NCBI RefSeq assembly: GCF_018917525.1
Contig: NZ_JAHLOS010000020.1
Location: 1-64,000 of the forward strand
Reading direction: 5' to 3'
DNA length: 64,000 nt
From: Enterococcus raffinosus
GTDB taxonomy: Bacteria; Bacillota; Bacilli; Lactobacillales; Enterococcaceae
Positions 27,867-38,307 of this stretch are shown here, piece after piece. The notes beneath the pieces are model-generated. The model worked only from the letters and a program-made list of their open reading frames with translations. It did not search any database and was not told the origin of the DNA. A program made the position numbers and the translations under genes. Every line of letters starts with the position of its first letter. The first letter of the stretch is position 1.

Positions 27867-28295
27867 TTATTTCACAAGCTCTTTATATTGACCGTAGCCG
27901 GCTGCTTCCATCTCTTCGACTGGAATAAAGCGCAATGCTGCGGAGTTGATACAATAGCGCAAGCCGCCTTGATCTTGAGGACCATCGTTAAAGACATGGC
28001 CTAAATGGGAATCGGCTTCCTTGCTGCGAACCTCTACTCGGTGCATGCCGTGAGAAAAATCCGCCTTCTCAGCTACCCCACGCTTTTCGATTGGACGGCT
28101 AAAGGCTGGCCAACCACATCCGGCGTCGTATTTGTCACTAGAAGAAAACAACGGTTCACCGCTGACAACATCTACATAGATCCCTTTTTGATAGAAGTCA
28201 TCATACTTTCCAGAAAATGGACGCTCGGTCGCATTTTCCTGCGTCACTGCGTATTCCATTGGTGAGAGTTTCTTTTTCAATTCTTCTTGCTCCAT
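27867..28295 (-). CDS. msrB: Peptide-methionine (R)-S-oxide reductase
   Basis: A 142-residue enzyme that repairs methionine-R-sulfoxide in proteins. It has [11 protein letters not shown], the [11 protein letters not shown] stretch and the catalytic Cys in [11 protein letters not shown]. The two CxxC zinc motifs of some MsrB proteins are absent. SD AGAGGGGA. It appears monocistronic, ending in a strong terminator. Confidence 0.95.
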   Translation of the reverse strand: MEQEELKKKLSPMEYAVTQENATERPFSGKYDDFYQKGIYVDVVSGEPLFSSSDKYDAGCGWPAFSRPIEKRGVAEKADFSHGMHRVEVRSKEADSHLGHVFNDGPQDQGGLRYCINSAALRFIPVEEMEAAGYGQYKELVK

Positions 28296-28402
28296 GGTTC
28301 TTCCCCTCTTTCAAGCTTACTTGGAACACGCTGAGCATACACCCGATGAGAAAAAGTTTCGAAGAATATGCTCATGACCTGTTCTATTTACTACAAAAAG
28401 AT

Positions 28403-28430
28403 AAAAAACGCCGAATCGTAATCCAGCGTT
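28403..28430 (-). terminator. Terminator of maf
   Basis: AACGCCGAAT (28408-28417) pairs imperfectly with ATCCAGCGTT (28421-28430), followed on the minus strand by TTTTTTATC. It lies 15 bp after the maf stop. Confidence 0.7.
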
Positions 28431-28444
28431 TCTCGTCATTCTCT

Positions 28445-29002
28445 CTAATAATCAAACTTCTTCAACATTTGATTCACCGCACCAACGGGAAAACCGACAA
28501 TGCTGTAATAGTCGCCTTCGATTTTTTCAACGAAGACGCCGGCGCCGTTTTGGATACCATACGCACCAGATTTATCCTTGTAATCATCACTATCGAGATA
28601 GCGATTAATTTCCGTATCGGTCAAAGGATAAAAGGTCACGATAGCGGAAGTTAACTTTTCCTCTAGTTGCTGTCCTTGCCGGATCACTACAGAAGTATAA
28701 ACCAAGTGGCTGCCGCCGCTCATACTTTTCAGCATACCAAAGGCTTCTTCCCGACTTTTGGGTTTGCCTAAGATCTGTTCGTCTAGTACAACAACAGTAT
28801 CACTGGCGATTACTAATGCTTCTGGGTGCTCAGCAGCAACCACGGCCGCCTTTTGCCGCGCCATCTCCATCACGTAATCCTTTGGTGCATACTGATCTTT
28901 AACTTCTTCATTAATATCAGCAGGCTGAATGTTGAAATCAGCCATCAGCCAGTGGAGTAATTCTTGTCTTCTTGGTGATTGTGAAGCTAAAATAACGGTC
29001 AT
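28445..29002 (-). CDS. maf: Maf family nucleotide pyrophosphatase
   Basis: A 185-residue septum-inhibition-family nucleotide pyrophosphatase. It starts MTVILASQSPRRQELL, followed by ASDTVVVLDEQILGKP and a YGIQNGAGVFVEKIEGDY stretch. Maf proteins hydrolyse non-canonical or selected nucleoside triphosphates. It is the last gene of the ymdB-ricA-mutS-mutL-maf run, 19 bp after mutL, with a GAGGAG SD. Confidence 0.94.
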   Translation of the reverse strand: MTVILASQSPRRQELLHWLMADFNIQPADINEEVKDQYAPKDYVMEMARQKAAVVAAEHPEALVIASDTVVVLDEQILGKPKSREEAFGMLKSMSGGSHLVYTSVVIRQGQQLEEKLTSAIVTFYPLTDTEINRYLDSDDYKDKSGAYGIQNGAGVFVEKIEGDYYSIVGFPVGAVNQMLKKFDY

Positions 29003-29021
29003 AAATCTGCTCCTCTTTAGA

Positions 29022-31022
29022 CTAGTGTGGGTCTTGAATTCGTTTGAACATATGCTCCATATCGCTGTTGCTGAAATGAATCAAGACTGGACGACCATGG
29101 GGGCAGTTGAAAGGATTCTCGCATTGAGCCAAATCCGTCAACAAGACCCGCGCTTGTGCTTCGTTCAAGTGATGGTTGGCTTTGATCGAGCGTTTGCAGC
29201 TCATCATGATGGCGGTCGCTTCACGGAATTTTTTGACACTGACAGAACCAGTAACTAAAAGCATATCGATCATTTCGCGAATGATGCTTTCCTCTTGTCC
29301 GGCTGGATACCACGTCGGATGGGCCCGTACGATGAAGCTGTTGGGGCCAAACTCTTCTAAATAAATACCGACTTCCTGCAATAATTCGGTTTTCTCTTTC
29401 AGCTTGATAGCATCGTTGTTGGGATAATCCAAAACAAATGGCACCAGCAACTCCTGCAGATCATCAGAAACGTCGCCAATTTTTTCGCGGAAATATTCGT
29501 ATTTGATCCGTTCTTGTGCCGCGTGCTGATCGATAATATATAAGCCGTCTTTACTCTGGGCAAACAAATAGGTCCCATGCATTTGACCGAAATATTCCAG
29601 CATCGGGAATCGTTCTTTGGGATGCTCGTTCTCCAGCTTTGTTATCGCCTGTTCAATCACCTTTTCACCCGATTGGGTACTTAGATCAAATTCAGGATGA
29701 TCGGCATTAGCGACTTCTTCATAAACTTGCTCTTCTGCTGAGACTTCTTCTTCAATCAGCGGTTCAGGGGTTTCTTCCACGATCGCCGCTTTCTCTTGTT
29801 CGGTTTCAAGTGGAACAGCCATCGTTTTTTCAACGATTTCTTCCTTTAGCGGAACCGGGGTTTCAACTGTCTCTGATGGTTTAGGTTCAACGTAAAAAAT
29901 CCCCGTTTTAGGATCATAGTTCAAATCACTCTTTTTCTTCGGCTGCTCCTCTAAGGGCAGGTCCAATTGTTCCGTGTGGATTTTTTCAACCTTGCGTTTG
30001 AAGCTGGGATTTTCACCGACATCAGGAATCAAATTGATCTGGCGCAGACTTTCAACAATTCCACGGCTGATCAGCTCCATCAATTCTTTTTCTTTGGATA
30101 AACGAACTTCCTGTTTCGTTGGATGCACATTTACATCGACTAGCAGCGGGTCCATCGTAATCTCAAGTACCGCAATTGGGTAACGGCCTACCATCAATTT
30201 GGACTGGTAGCCGTTAATGATCGCTTTGTTCAGCGCAAAGTTTTTGATGTAGCGGCCATTGATGATCACAGACAAATAATTGCGGCTGGCCCGCGTGACT
30301 TCTGGTAATGACACATAGCCATTCAACGTGAAATCCAAGTCTTTCGCTTCGACCTTCAGCATTTTTTTCGCCGTGGCCACGCCATAAATTCCAGCCAAGG
30401 TTTGCTTCAAATCCCCTGTGCCGCTGGTGCTCAGCATCTTGTGACCGTCATGAACGAGACGAAAGGCGACATTTGGATGGCTCAAGGCCATTCGATTGAC
30501 GATATCCCCAATATTGGACAATTCCGTTTGCAGTGACTTCACATATTTTAAACGCGCAGGTGTATTGAAAAACAGGTTTTCGACGGTGATTTTTGTTCCT
30601 GTCCGTAAGGAAGCTGGACGGTGTTCTTCGATTTTTCCGCCTTTTAAGAAAAGGTAGGAACCCTGTGTTTCATCGGCAGTCGCCGTCTCTAAAGTCATCT
30701 CAGAAACAGAGGCGATCGACGGCAAGGCTTCACCACGGAAACCTAATGTCCGAATGCGAAATAAATCATCGCGGTTATGGATTTTACTAGTCGCATGACG
30801 CTTAAAGGCATTCTCGACATCGTCTTGACTGATGCCTTCGCCGTTATCCACAATCTGGATCTTTTTCAAACCCGCTTCTTCGATTAAAATATCAATTTGT
30901 GTGGCTTTCGCATCAATCGCGTTCTCAACCAGTTCTTTGACGACCGAGGCTGGACGTTCAACGACTTCCCCGGCAGCGATCTGATTGGCTAAGCGTTCGG
31001 ATAATTCTTGGATCTTTCCCAT
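29022..31022 (-). CDS. mutL: DNA mismatch repair protein MutL
   Basis: A 666-residue GHKL ATPase that connects MutS mismatch recognition to strand incision. ATP-binding motifs are [16 protein letters not shown] and [13 protein letters not shown]. The C-terminal dimerisation and endonuclease half includes [12 protein letters not shown] and CPHGRPVLI; a long acidic linker (about 340-450) separates the halves. Normal length. 15 bp after mutS. Confidence 0.96.
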   Translation of the reverse strand: MGKIQELSERLANQIAAGEVVERPASVVKELVENAIDAKATQIDILIEEAGLKKIQIVDNGEGISQDDVENAFKRHATSKIHNRDDLFRIRTLGFRGEALPSIASVSEMTLETATADETQGSYLFLKGGKIEEHRPASLRTGTKITVENLFFNTPARLKYVKSLQTELSNIGDIVNRMALSHPNVAFRLVHDGHKMLSTSGTGDLKQTLAGIYGVATAKKMLKVEAKDLDFTLNGYVSLPEVTRASRNYLSVIINGRYIKNFALNKAIINGYQSKLMVGRYPIAVLEITMDPLLVDVNVHPTKQEVRLSKEKELMELISRGIVESLRQINLIPDVGENPSFKRKVEKIHTEQLDLPLEEQPKKKSDLNYDPKTGIFYVEPKPSETVETPVPLKEEIVEKTMAVPLETEQEKAAIVEETPEPLIEEEVSAEEQVYEEVANADHPEFDLSTQSGEKVIEQAITKLENEHPKERFPMLEYFGQMHGTYLFAQSKDGLYIIDQHAAQERIKYEYFREKIGDVSDDLQELLVPFVLDYPNNDAIKLKEKTELLQEVGIYLEEFGPNSFIVRAHPTWYPAGQEESIIREMIDMLLVTGSVSVKKFREATAIMMSCKRSIKANHHLNEAQARVLLTDLAQCENPFNCPHGRPVLIHFSNSDMEHMFKRIQDPH

Positions 31023-31037
31023 CGAATTCCCCCTTGT

Positions 31038-33593
31038 TTATATCCGTTTTTGTAACTCGTATAGGAAGTTTAATGCTTCCATCGGGTTCATTTCAAGTAG
31101 ATTGGCTTTCTTGATACTATCGACTACACCAAGTTCAGCAGTTGACACTTCGCTAAATAACGAAAGCTGCTCGGTTTCCTCAACGATCTCCACATTTTTT
31201 TGCACAGGCGCATCAGATTCTAAAGCAGATAGAATCGTCGCTGCGCGGGAAAGCAGATCGGTTGGCATCCCAGCGATTTTCGCAACATGAATCCCATAGC
31301 TTTTATCTGCGGGTCCATCCATCAGCTTGTGCAGGAAGACGACTTCGCCGTTTTGCTCGACCGCACCAACGTGGACGTTTTTCAATTGTGGCAGACTTTC
31401 TTCTAAAACAGTCAGCTCATGATAGTGGGTTGAAAATAGCGTCTTAGCCTTCACATTTTTGTGGATGTACTCAATAATCGCTTGTGCTAACGCCATTCCA
31501 TCATACGTCGCTGTTCCGCGACCTAACTCATCAAAGAGAATCAAGCTGTTTGGTGTCGCATGACGCAAGGCTTGATTGGCCTCCATCATTTCCACCATGA
31601 AGGTTGATTGGCCGGCGATCAAATCATCGCTGGCACCGATTCGGGTAAAGATTTGATCAAAGATCGGCAGTTCGGCACTTTCCGCTGGGACAAAACAACC
31701 CATCTGCGCCATGATCACCGTCAAAGCGAGCTGACGCATGTAAGTACTTTTACCAGACATATTCGGTCCAGTAATCAGCAGCAGCATCTCATCAGGACTC
31801 ATGTGGACACTATTAGGAATGTATTCTTGATGTCCCAGAACCTTTTCCACGACCGGATGGCGACCTTCTTTGATTTGCAGGTTATGTGTCCCAACCTCCA
31901 TCGTTGGCTGTACATACTGATAACGTTCACTGACAGTCGCGAAGCTTTGCAACACGTCTGTCGCACTCAAGCTTTTCGCTAGTTTTTGCAGACGCGTGAT
32001 GGCTTTTTTAACTTCGTTTCGGACTTCTAAGAAGAGGTTGTATTCTAGCGCGACTGATTTTTCTTCCGCTTCTAAAATCAAGGTCTCTAATTTCTTCAAT
32101 TCTGGCGTAATAAAGCGTTCCGCATTGGTTAACGTCTGTTTCCGTTCGTACTTGCCCTCTTCTAAGTTGGCAAGGTTTGATTTGGTGATCTCGATGTAGT
32201 AGCCGAACACGCGATTGTAGCCGACCTTCAGTGTCTTGATTCCAGTCGCTTCACGCTCGCGGGCTTCAAGCTCCGCCAGCCACGTCTTCCCATTGGTCAT
32301 CGCTTCACGGTATTGATCCAGCTGTTCACTGTAGCCGTCTTTAATGACATTGCCTTCAGTGATTTGCAACGGCGCTTCATCCTTGATCGCTTTTTCAATC
32401 AGCTCCACCAGATCATCCATAGGTTCCATGTCAACCAATAGATCGTTCCACTCTCCTTGGTTGATGCCAGTCAATAATTGACGGATCTGAGGCACCTGCA
32501 TCAGGGATGTTTTCAATTGGATCAGATCACGGCCATTGACATTGCCAAAAGCCACACGCCCAGCTAAGCGTTCTAGGTCATAAACCTTTGTCAATGTTTC
32601 GTTCAGGTCCATCCGTTCAAAATAAGCATTCAATAAGGAAGAAACCATCGCTTGACGGGCATTGATTTGACGCTTCTGGATCAATGGACGATCGATCCAT
32701 TGTTTCAATAATCGTCCGCCCATCGCGGTTTTCGTTTCATCCAGTAACCATAAAAGTGTGCCTTGTTTTTTGCCAGTTCGAATCGAACGAGTCAACTCCA
32801 AGTTGGTTTTTGAGAAATAATCCAGCTTCAAGAAATGCTCTGGCTGATATTCTTCGGCCTTTTGGATATGGCCTAAGCTGCGTTTTTGTGTGACAGATAA
32901 ATACGTCAGTAGTTTGCCAGTCGCTTCTTTTTCTAATTCATCTGTGATATCGGCGGTCAAGAAGCTGAATTCTGCGTTGTCCTCGATGGTTTCTTGATTA
33001 GAAAAAACCAAACCAAGACGTTCAGCTAAGTTTTTCTGCAAGCCTTCTGGAATCTCACTGCCAAGAACGATTTCTTTGGTTTGTAGCGCCGTTGCTTCAT
33101 TCATTACGGCTTCTTCATCATGCAGTAGCGCTGTTTTTAATTCACCAGTTGAAAGATCAACATAGGCGAAACCGAATTTGTCTTTGACTTGAGTGACAGC
33201 AGTCAAAAAGTTATTGGCTTTGGCTTCGATGCCCTTGCCTTCCATTAAAGTGCCCGGTGTGATCAATTGGACAACTTCCCGTTTGACCATCCCTTTAGCC
33301 AATTTCGGGTCTTCCATTTGTTCGCAAATAGCGACCTTATAGCCCTGCTCCACCAACGTATCGATATAGCCTTGGGCGGAATGATGCGGCACACCGCACA
33401 TTGGGATCGGCTCCTCTGCATTCCGATTGCGACTGGTCAATGTCAATTCTAATAATTGCGATACCTTGATGGCATCTTCGTTGAAGAGCTCGTAAAAGTC
33501 CCCTAATCGGTAAAATAAAAAGGCATCTTTATATTGTTCCTTGATCGCCAAGTATTGTTCCATCATTGGCGTATTTTTCGTTTTTTGAGGCAT
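31038..33593 (-). CDS. mutS: DNA mismatch repair protein MutS
   Basis: An 851-residue mismatch sensor. The N-terminal mismatch-binding loop FYELFNEDA (Phe-x-Glu) lies near residue 30. The C-terminal ATPase has Walker [27 protein letters not shown] and [12 protein letters not shown]. Normal length. Its ATG overlaps the ricA stop codon, so translation is coupled. Confidence 0.97.
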   Translation of the reverse strand: MPQKTKNTPMMEQYLAIKEQYKDAFLFYRLGDFYELFNEDAIKVSQLLELTLTSRNRNAEEPIPMCGVPHHSAQGYIDTLVEQGYKVAICEQMEDPKLAKGMVKREVVQLITPGTLMEGKGIEAKANNFLTAVTQVKDKFGFAYVDLSTGELKTALLHDEEAVMNEATALQTKEIVLGSEIPEGLQKNLAERLGLVFSNQETIEDNAEFSFLTADITDELEKEATGKLLTYLSVTQKRSLGHIQKAEEYQPEHFLKLDYFSKTNLELTRSIRTGKKQGTLLWLLDETKTAMGGRLLKQWIDRPLIQKRQINARQAMVSSLLNAYFERMDLNETLTKVYDLERLAGRVAFGNVNGRDLIQLKTSLMQVPQIRQLLTGINQGEWNDLLVDMEPMDDLVELIEKAIKDEAPLQITEGNVIKDGYSEQLDQYREAMTNGKTWLAELEAREREATGIKTLKVGYNRVFGYYIEITKSNLANLEEGKYERKQTLTNAERFITPELKKLETLILEAEEKSVALEYNLFLEVRNEVKKAITRLQKLAKSLSATDVLQSFATVSERYQYVQPTMEVGTHNLQIKEGRHPVVEKVLGHQEYIPNSVHMSPDEMLLLITGPNMSGKSTYMRQLALTVIMAQMGCFVPAESAELPIFDQIFTRIGASDDLIAGQSTFMVEMMEANQALRHATPNSLILFDELGRGTATYDGMALAQAIIEYIHKNVKAKTLFSTHYHELTVLEESLPQLKNVHVGAVEQNGEVVFLHKLMDGPADKSYGIHVAKIAGMPTDLLSRAATILSALESDAPVQKNVEIVEETEQLSLFSEVSTAELGVVDSIKKANLLEMNPMEALNFLYELQKRI

Positions 33594-33979
33594 TATTGCG
33601 CTCCCTCCCCTGTAACTTCATCTGCTTCTAAGGCGGCATTGACTTCCTTTTGAATCATTGTGGTCAGATGCTGAAGCAGGTCATTGGCTTCATAAAGCTG
33701 TTCACGATAATCGACCACTAATGGATGCTGATCGAATTCCTTGGTGAGGCGATCCGCTTCTTTCAGTGCTTCACGTTCTGCTTCTGGCTTGCCGTAATGG
33801 GCAAACTGGACCGCGTCTTTTTGCGCAGCTTTGATGCCTTCTTCTAGTTGCTGAAGTGTGTCGTTTTCATCCACGCGCTTTTGAAGCTGCTGGAAACGTG
33901 TGATCACTTCATTTTCACCTAATAATGCTGTTAAATGAGATAAAGCCGCTTCGACGGCGGCTTCATTTGCTAGATTCAT
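33593..33979 (-). CDS. ricA: YlbF/YmcA family protein (RicA-like)
   Basis: A 128-residue all-helical protein of the YlbF/YmcA (Com_YlbF) family. In Bacillus RicA works with YlbF and YaaT in a complex that affects RNase Y-dependent mRNA processing. The order ymdB-ymcA-mutS-mutL is the same as in Bacillus and supports this member of the family over YlbF. It is 15 bp after ymdB. Confidence 0.82.
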   Translation of the reverse strand: MNLANEAAVEAALSHLTALLGENEVITRFQQLQKRVDENDTLQQLEEGIKAAQKDAVQFAHYGKPEAEREALKEADRLTKEFDQHPLVVDYREQLYEANDLLQHLTTMIQKEVNAALEADEVTGEGAQ

Positions 33980-33994
33980 TTTATCCCTCTGCTT

Positions 33995-34789
33995 CTATTC
34001 TCTAAATGGACGATCCTCATTGATTAGGATCGTTTCAATTTTTTGTCCGTGGCCATTTTTGTCAATGTCGATCACACAAGCGGATAACACCGTGCGACCT
34101 TCTTCAATCACTTCAAACCGTTGTGGCAGTGCCGTTAAAAACTTTTCAATGATCGGTTCTTTTTTCATGCCTAAAATCCCGTCATACGGCCCAGTCATTC
34201 CAACATCGGTCAAATAAGCGGTGCCCTTTGGCAAAATACGACCATCATTGGTTTGGACATGGGTGTGTGTTCCCACTACCGCTGAGACACGACCATCTGC
34301 GAACCAGCCCATCGCTTGTTTTTCGCTGGTAGTTTCGCCATGAAAATCAACAAAGATATACGGTGTGCGTTTTTGCGCTTCCGTAATCAACTGATCAGCG
34401 ATGCGAAAAGGATCATCCAAATCTGTCATAAATGAACGCGCCTGCAAGTTGATGATCGCTAGCTCCAACTCATTCACCTTTACAAACAAATGGCCTTTAC
34501 CTGGTACGCCTGCTGGAAAGTTTGCTGGTCGGATCATTTTTTTCGCGTCAGCGATAAAGTCAAAAATCGCTTTATTATCCCACGTGTGGTTCCCCATGGT
34601 AACCACATCGACCCCATCTTGCAAAAATTTCTTATAGATTTTTTCTGTAATTCCGCGACCCGCTGCCGCATTTTCACCGTTGACGATCGTCAACTGTGGA
34701 TGGTATTTTTTCTTTAAACGCGGTAAATAGTCACTCAACATCTGCCGACCTAATGAACCAACAACATCCCCAATGAATAGTAAGCGCAC
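33995..34789 (-). CDS. ymdB: YmdB-type metallophosphoesterase
   Basis: A 264-residue metallophosphoesterase (TIGR00282 group). Metal-binding motifs are in order: GDVVGSLGR, NGENAA, GNHTWD, DFHGETTSEKQAMG and GTHTHVQT. B. subtilis YmdB hydrolyses 2',3'-cyclic nucleotides and affects biofilm fate. First gene of the run leading into mutS-mutL. Confidence 0.93.
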   Translation of the reverse strand: MRLLFIGDVVGSLGRQMLSDYLPRLKKKYHPQLTIVNGENAAAGRGITEKIYKKFLQDGVDVVTMGNHTWDNKAIFDFIADAKKMIRPANFPAGVPGKGHLFVKVNELELAIINLQARSFMTDLDDPFRIADQLITEAQKRTPYIFVDFHGETTSEKQAMGWFADGRVSAVVGTHTHVQTNDGRILPKGTAYLTDVGMTGPYDGILGMKKEPIIEKFLTALPQRFEVIEEGRTVLSACVIDIDKNGHGQKIETILINEDRPFRE

Positions 34790-34888
34790 TTTTTTTCCCC
34801 TTCTCTAGTTAAGCATCTTGTCTTATTATAGTTGTTTTTGCTTGAAAATAAAAGATTCCATTCGACTTACTGTAAGCAATTTAAAAAT

Positions 34889-34924
34889 AAAAAAACTACG
34901 AGCAGCAAAGCACCCGCAGTTTTT
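34889..34924 (-). terminator. Terminator of the lipoprotein-tcaA operon
   Basis: A stem with several G-U pairs (34893-34906 with 34909-34922) is followed on the minus strand by TTTTTTTATTT. It lies just after the stop of the TcaA-like gene. Confidence 0.65.
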
Positions 34925-34929
34925 CATTA

Positions 34930-36006
34930 TTAAACAACCTCAGCTGTATCGTCTTTATCCCAATGTGCCTTTTGCTCGCTTTTTGCACGATGGCTTTGAA
35001 CATGCTCCCAGTTCTCAGGGTCCTGTTGGTAGGTACTGAAATCCAATTCATCTACCAACCATTTTTTCTGTTCCTCATCATAAACAAGACTCGCGATTGC
35101 GTTTTGCGCATCCGTTGTTAGTGCCTCATCGATCCCAACTTCCTCAACTAATTGCATCGAACGCTTGAGATCGACATAGACATCGAATTGAGCTTTTGTT
35201 TGTCCGGCATTCACCGAAATTGAATCGCAATTGAGCTTGATTGACTGAAATTGCTGATCAAAGCTCTTTAAATAGGGCTTCAGTTCGGCAAAACTCAATT
35301 GTAGCTTTTCCTTATGTGATTTAGAAGCGATTAGCTGCGAAACATTCAAACCATCGCGAACCCCCTGATTGAAGGAATCAAAATAATTGACGACTGATGC
35401 TAGTAGATGCTTTTGAAATTGTTGATTGTTCTCATACAGGCTATTCTCTTTCACTGTCAGCCGCTGATCCTCCGCTTCGAGATCAACCCGTTCTTCCACC
35501 TTTTTTGAGCCAAATTTCGGATGTACCATTTCATAGGTCACGTTGTATGTTCCTGGTAAAAAAGGACCATAGGTGTATTTATTCCACTCCTCAACGAAAT
35601 CTCCAGAAACCTCCTGCGCTTGAACTGTGGTTCGAAGATCGGTACCTTTAGGCAATTCTACGACAAGAAATCGTGCATTTGGATAAATTTCAGCTGGTTT
35701 TAAAAAGGAAGCACCTTCCTCAATTGAAAAATGTTCACCCTGTTTTAAAAGCTTAGTAATCTGCTTTTTTTTCAGCTTCTTTACCTGCTGTTGAAAAAGA
35801 GTTCGTGCCTCTTTGCTAATTTTTTTCTTGTTTGAGTAGCTGGGCATATAGCGCTTGATCAAGGTCTCATCATTTTCAAGCAGCGCAGATGCCAAACGAT
35901 CTACTGTGGCATCCACGCTGTTTTTGTACCTAGAATAGCTGACAAAGCCGAAAATAATCACTACGACTAATACGAGCGTTGTCAGTATTCCAGTTTTTCT
36001 AGTCAT
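34930..36006 (-). CDS. TcaA-like membrane protein with NTF2-type domain
   Basis: A 358-residue bitopic protein: one N-terminal membrane segment (about 8-26), then an extracellular region resembling the second domain of TcaA (MPSYSNKKKISKEARTLF) and a C-terminal NTF2-like fold (about 215-330). Staphylococcal TcaA is linked to glycopeptide susceptibility and envelope stress. The canonical zinc ribbon at the N-terminus is absent. Its start overlaps the upstream lipoprotein gene by 8 nt, so both are expressed together. Confidence 0.75.
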   Translation of the reverse strand: MTRKTGILTTLVLVVVIIFGFVSYSRYKNSVDATVDRLASALLENDETLIKRYMPSYSNKKKISKEARTLFQQQVKKLKKKQITKLLKQGEHFSIEEGASFLKPAEIYPNARFLVVELPKGTDLRTTVQAQEVSGDFVEEWNKYTYGPFLPGTYNVTYEMVHPKFGSKKVEERVDLEAEDQRLTVKENSLYENNQQFQKHLLASVVNYFDSFNQGVRDGLNVSQLIASKSHKEKLQLSFAELKPYLKSFDQQFQSIKLNCDSISVNAGQTKAQFDVYVDLKRSMQLVEEVGIDEALTTDAQNAIASLVYDEEQKKWLVDELDFSTYQQDPENWEHVQSHRAKSEQKAHWDKDDTAEVV

Positions 36007-37117
36007 TGAGTCCGCCTCTGAAAGCCGCTTTCAAGGATTTGAAATAGTAATTTCGACTTTCATTAGTGGAGTTGATTTCCCATTTGTCATCTTTTTTCTC
36101 CAGCTTCACTTGATAGCCTTCACCATTCATATTGTCATCCGTATTAATCGGTGCTTCATTGATTTTCCCAGGCAATTCCTGTAATAGATATTTCTCAGCA
36201 TCCCGACGAACACTGGTGTAATCTGTGTATTTCCCCTTGTTTTCCTCTACAAATTTATCTGTGATTGATTCAGTGTCAACATCATCTAAAAAGACCATTT
36301 CTGGACGGACATAGATGACTGCTGATTCTGGGAAGAATTCTTTGAAGCTGTAGGTCACTTTGCCCTTTTCAGCATTCGTCTGTTGAAGCTGAGTGATCAC
36401 TTTTTCCAGCTCAGCCGTTGAGGGCTCATAATTTGAGAATTCATCCTTCAAGCTATTGATACTGTCCTCTTTAAAGGTTTTGCGTTCCGCTTCTAGATCA
36501 TTAGCTAGTTCAAGTTTCCCCGCCGCCTTCTTGTCCTCTTCTTTCACTTCATCAGAACCATAAAAGACGTTTGTCACATATTGACCCACTAATGCCTCCA
36601 CAGCTTTAGTATCATCGCTGTATTTAGACGTGTCCAGCTTCAACTCAATGCCTTCATCCTTCTCGTCTTCAGAATAATAGGTTGGCTTATAATGTAGTTC
36701 ATATTCCGCATCCTTCTTAACTTCAAACACCAATGGTTCCGTAAAGCTCTTATCCTCTGACAAGCTTTCACTGCTCATTACTTTAAAGTTATCATTGGAA
36801 TCATACACATGCTCTGAAGAAACCTTTTTTCCCTCTTCATCATACAAAGCAAAATCATTGGAAGAAACATCCAATTTGTCCTTAGATTTATTTTTGACTT
36901 TAATATCTAGTGCCAGAAAGCCTGTTTCATCATCCACCTTTTCCCCATCAGGAATGATGTAGCTGCCTCCTTCAACACTCATTTCAACTCTTGATGTTTG
37001 GGCCGTATTCTCCTTCTCATTTTCCTTTTTGGCGTCGCCACCGCCGGAGCAGGCAGTCAATGTTACTAACAAACTACTCAATAAAATCAACCCGCTAAAT
37101 ACCCTAACCTTTTTCAT
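35999..37117 (-). CDS. DUF5105-like lipoprotein
   Basis: A 372-residue surface lipoprotein with lipobox LTAC (Cys at about 23). The N-terminal half is an immunoglobulin-like DUF4352-type domain (FLALDIKVKNKSKDKLDV), and the C-terminal half resembles DUF5105 (about 170-365). Ligand unknown. It is the first gene of an operon with the TcaA-like gene. A promoter with a 16-bp palindrome over its -10 box lies at 37175-37204, suggesting repression by a dimeric regulator. Confidence 0.78.
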   Translation of the reverse strand: MKKVRVFSGLILLSSLLVTLTACSGGGDAKKENEKENTAQTSRVEMSVEGGSYIIPDGEKVDDETGFLALDIKVKNKSKDKLDVSSNDFALYDEEGKKVSSEHVYDSNDNFKVMSSESLSEDKSFTEPLVFEVKKDAEYELHYKPTYYSEDEKDEGIELKLDTSKYSDDTKAVEALVGQYVTNVFYGSDEVKEEDKKAAGKLELANDLEAERKTFKEDSINSLKDEFSNYEPSTAELEKVITQLQQTNAEKGKVTYSFKEFFPESAVIYVRPEMVFLDDVDTESITDKFVEENKGKYTDYTSVRRDAEKYLLQELPGKINEAPINTDDNMNGEGYQVKLEKKDDKWEINSTNESRNYYFKSLKAAFRGGLND

Positions 37118-37164
37118 GCTTTTTTCCTCCTATTTGTTTTGTTTTTGATGAATAAAAAAACACG

Positions 37165-37204
37165 TATCATATATATGATAAACGGAAATATCCCTCTTCG
37201 TCAA
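37165..37204 (-). promoter_or_regulatory. Promoter and palindromic operator of the lipoprotein-tcaA operon
   Basis: On the minus strand TTGACG (37199-37204) and TATCAT (37175-37180) are 18 bp apart. The -10 box is half of a perfect 16-bp palindrome, TATCATATATATGATA (37165-37180). The overlap of dyad and -10 box is typical of a repressor site; the regulator is not identified. Confidence 0.6.
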
Positions 37205-37465
37205 CACGGTTAAAGAAATTAACAAGACATCCGAGAATATTAAAAAAACAAATAAAATTAATGGAAGAAATGTTAAAAAAAGATCTTATAATATTTATAT
37301 CTATTTAATTTGTGATTTTTACTTTCTATCTTCTCAAGTAACAAACCGATTCAACTTCCGCCACTTATTTATGCAATGATCTGTTAACTCAATAATAAGG
37401 AAACAATTTAGAAAAATGATAAATGCCATGTGTTTTTTGACGCTTCACTTTGATTTCTATAAAAA

Positions 37466-37498
37466 GAAAAAGAATCGAGAGACATCTCCCGATTCTTT
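37466..37498 (-). terminator. Terminator of the Cof-type HAD gene
   Basis: AAAGAATCG pairs with CGATTCTTT across a short imperfect middle (37469-37498), followed on the minus strand by TTTTTCTTTTT. Confidence 0.75.
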
Positions 37499-37512
37499 AG
37501 AGCAGTTTATTA

Positions 37513-38292
37513 TTAATGAACCAATTCTAATTGGCGTAGTGCTTTATAAATACCATCTTGATCATTGGTGTCTGTCACAAGATTGGCAGCATCCTTAACA
37601 TGGTTGGCGGCATTTCCCATTGCCACACCAGTTCCCGCCAAGTTCAGCATTTCGATATCGTTGTTGCCATCACCAAAGGTCACGATATTTTCTGGCTTGA
37701 TCCCGACTTTTTTCGCTAAAGCTAAAATCGTTTGCGCCTTAGAACCAGGATTCGGAATGATATCAACGCTGTTTTCATGCCAGCGAACCAAACGAAATTC
37801 TGGAAAGGCTGCTTCAAACTCGGCATCCATCGACTGGTCATAAAAGGCACAGCCTTGGTATACTTCATGTTGAGAGAAATAATCTGGTTCATACTCTGGT
37901 GCTTGCTGACCGAAAGAAGACATCGCATTGCGGACTTTCTCACCATCAAAGTCGGTCACACGGCCGAAGGAATCTAACCCAAAGAGCATAATGTCGACTT
38001 TTCGTTCAGTGGCAAAATCGATCATCCGTGTTAACGCTTCACGGTCAAGCGTATGCTTGTAAACCTGCTCATGATCTAAGAATCCAGCAGAACCATTACA
38101 AATAATGTAATTCGTACAACCCAATTGATGAATCACATCGCCAGCCAACAAGCGGGACCGTCCCGTCGCAATAGTCACTAAATGTCCAGCCTCACGCAAA
38201 ACCTTCAACGCCTTCATTGTGCTGTCTAAAGGTTTTCTTTGGCTGCTCAACAAGGTACCGTCAATGTCTAGTGCGATTAATTTTCTTTCCAA
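37513..38292 (-). CDS. Cof-type HAD hydrolase
   Basis: A 259-residue HAD phosphatase of the Cof subfamily, acting on sugar phosphates or cofactors. Motif I is ALDIDGTLLSS (nucleophile Asp), motif II TIATGRS, and motif III/IV GDGNNDIEML. I place the start at a TTG (38290-38292) because GGAGAGAG lies 7 nt upstream and the product then begins MERKLIALDIDG; the in-frame ATG at 38305-38307 has no SD. It follows the AlkD-like gene with almost no gap. Confidence 0.88.
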   Translation of the reverse strand: MERKLIALDIDGTLLSSQRKPLDSTMKALKVLREAGHLVTIATGRSRLLAGDVIHQLGCTNYIICNGSAGFLDHEQVYKHTLDREALTRMIDFATERKVDIMLFGLDSFGRVTDFDGEKVRNAMSSFGQQAPEYEPDYFSQHEVYQGCAFYDQSMDAEFEAAFPEFRLVRWHENSVDIIPNPGSKAQTILALAKKVGIKPENIVTFGDGNNDIEMLNLAGTGVAMGNAANHVKDAANLVTDTNDQDGIYKALRQLELVH

Positions 38293-38307
38293 AATATCTC
38301 TCTCCAT

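Larger units (their letters stand above)
37118..37512. other. AT-rich intergenic region
   Basis: It holds the promoter and palindrome of the lipoprotein operon (37165-37204) at one end and the HAD gene terminator (37466-37498) at the other. The middle (about 37205-37440) is strongly AT-rich with no gene or RNA element I can recognise. Confidence 0.6.
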
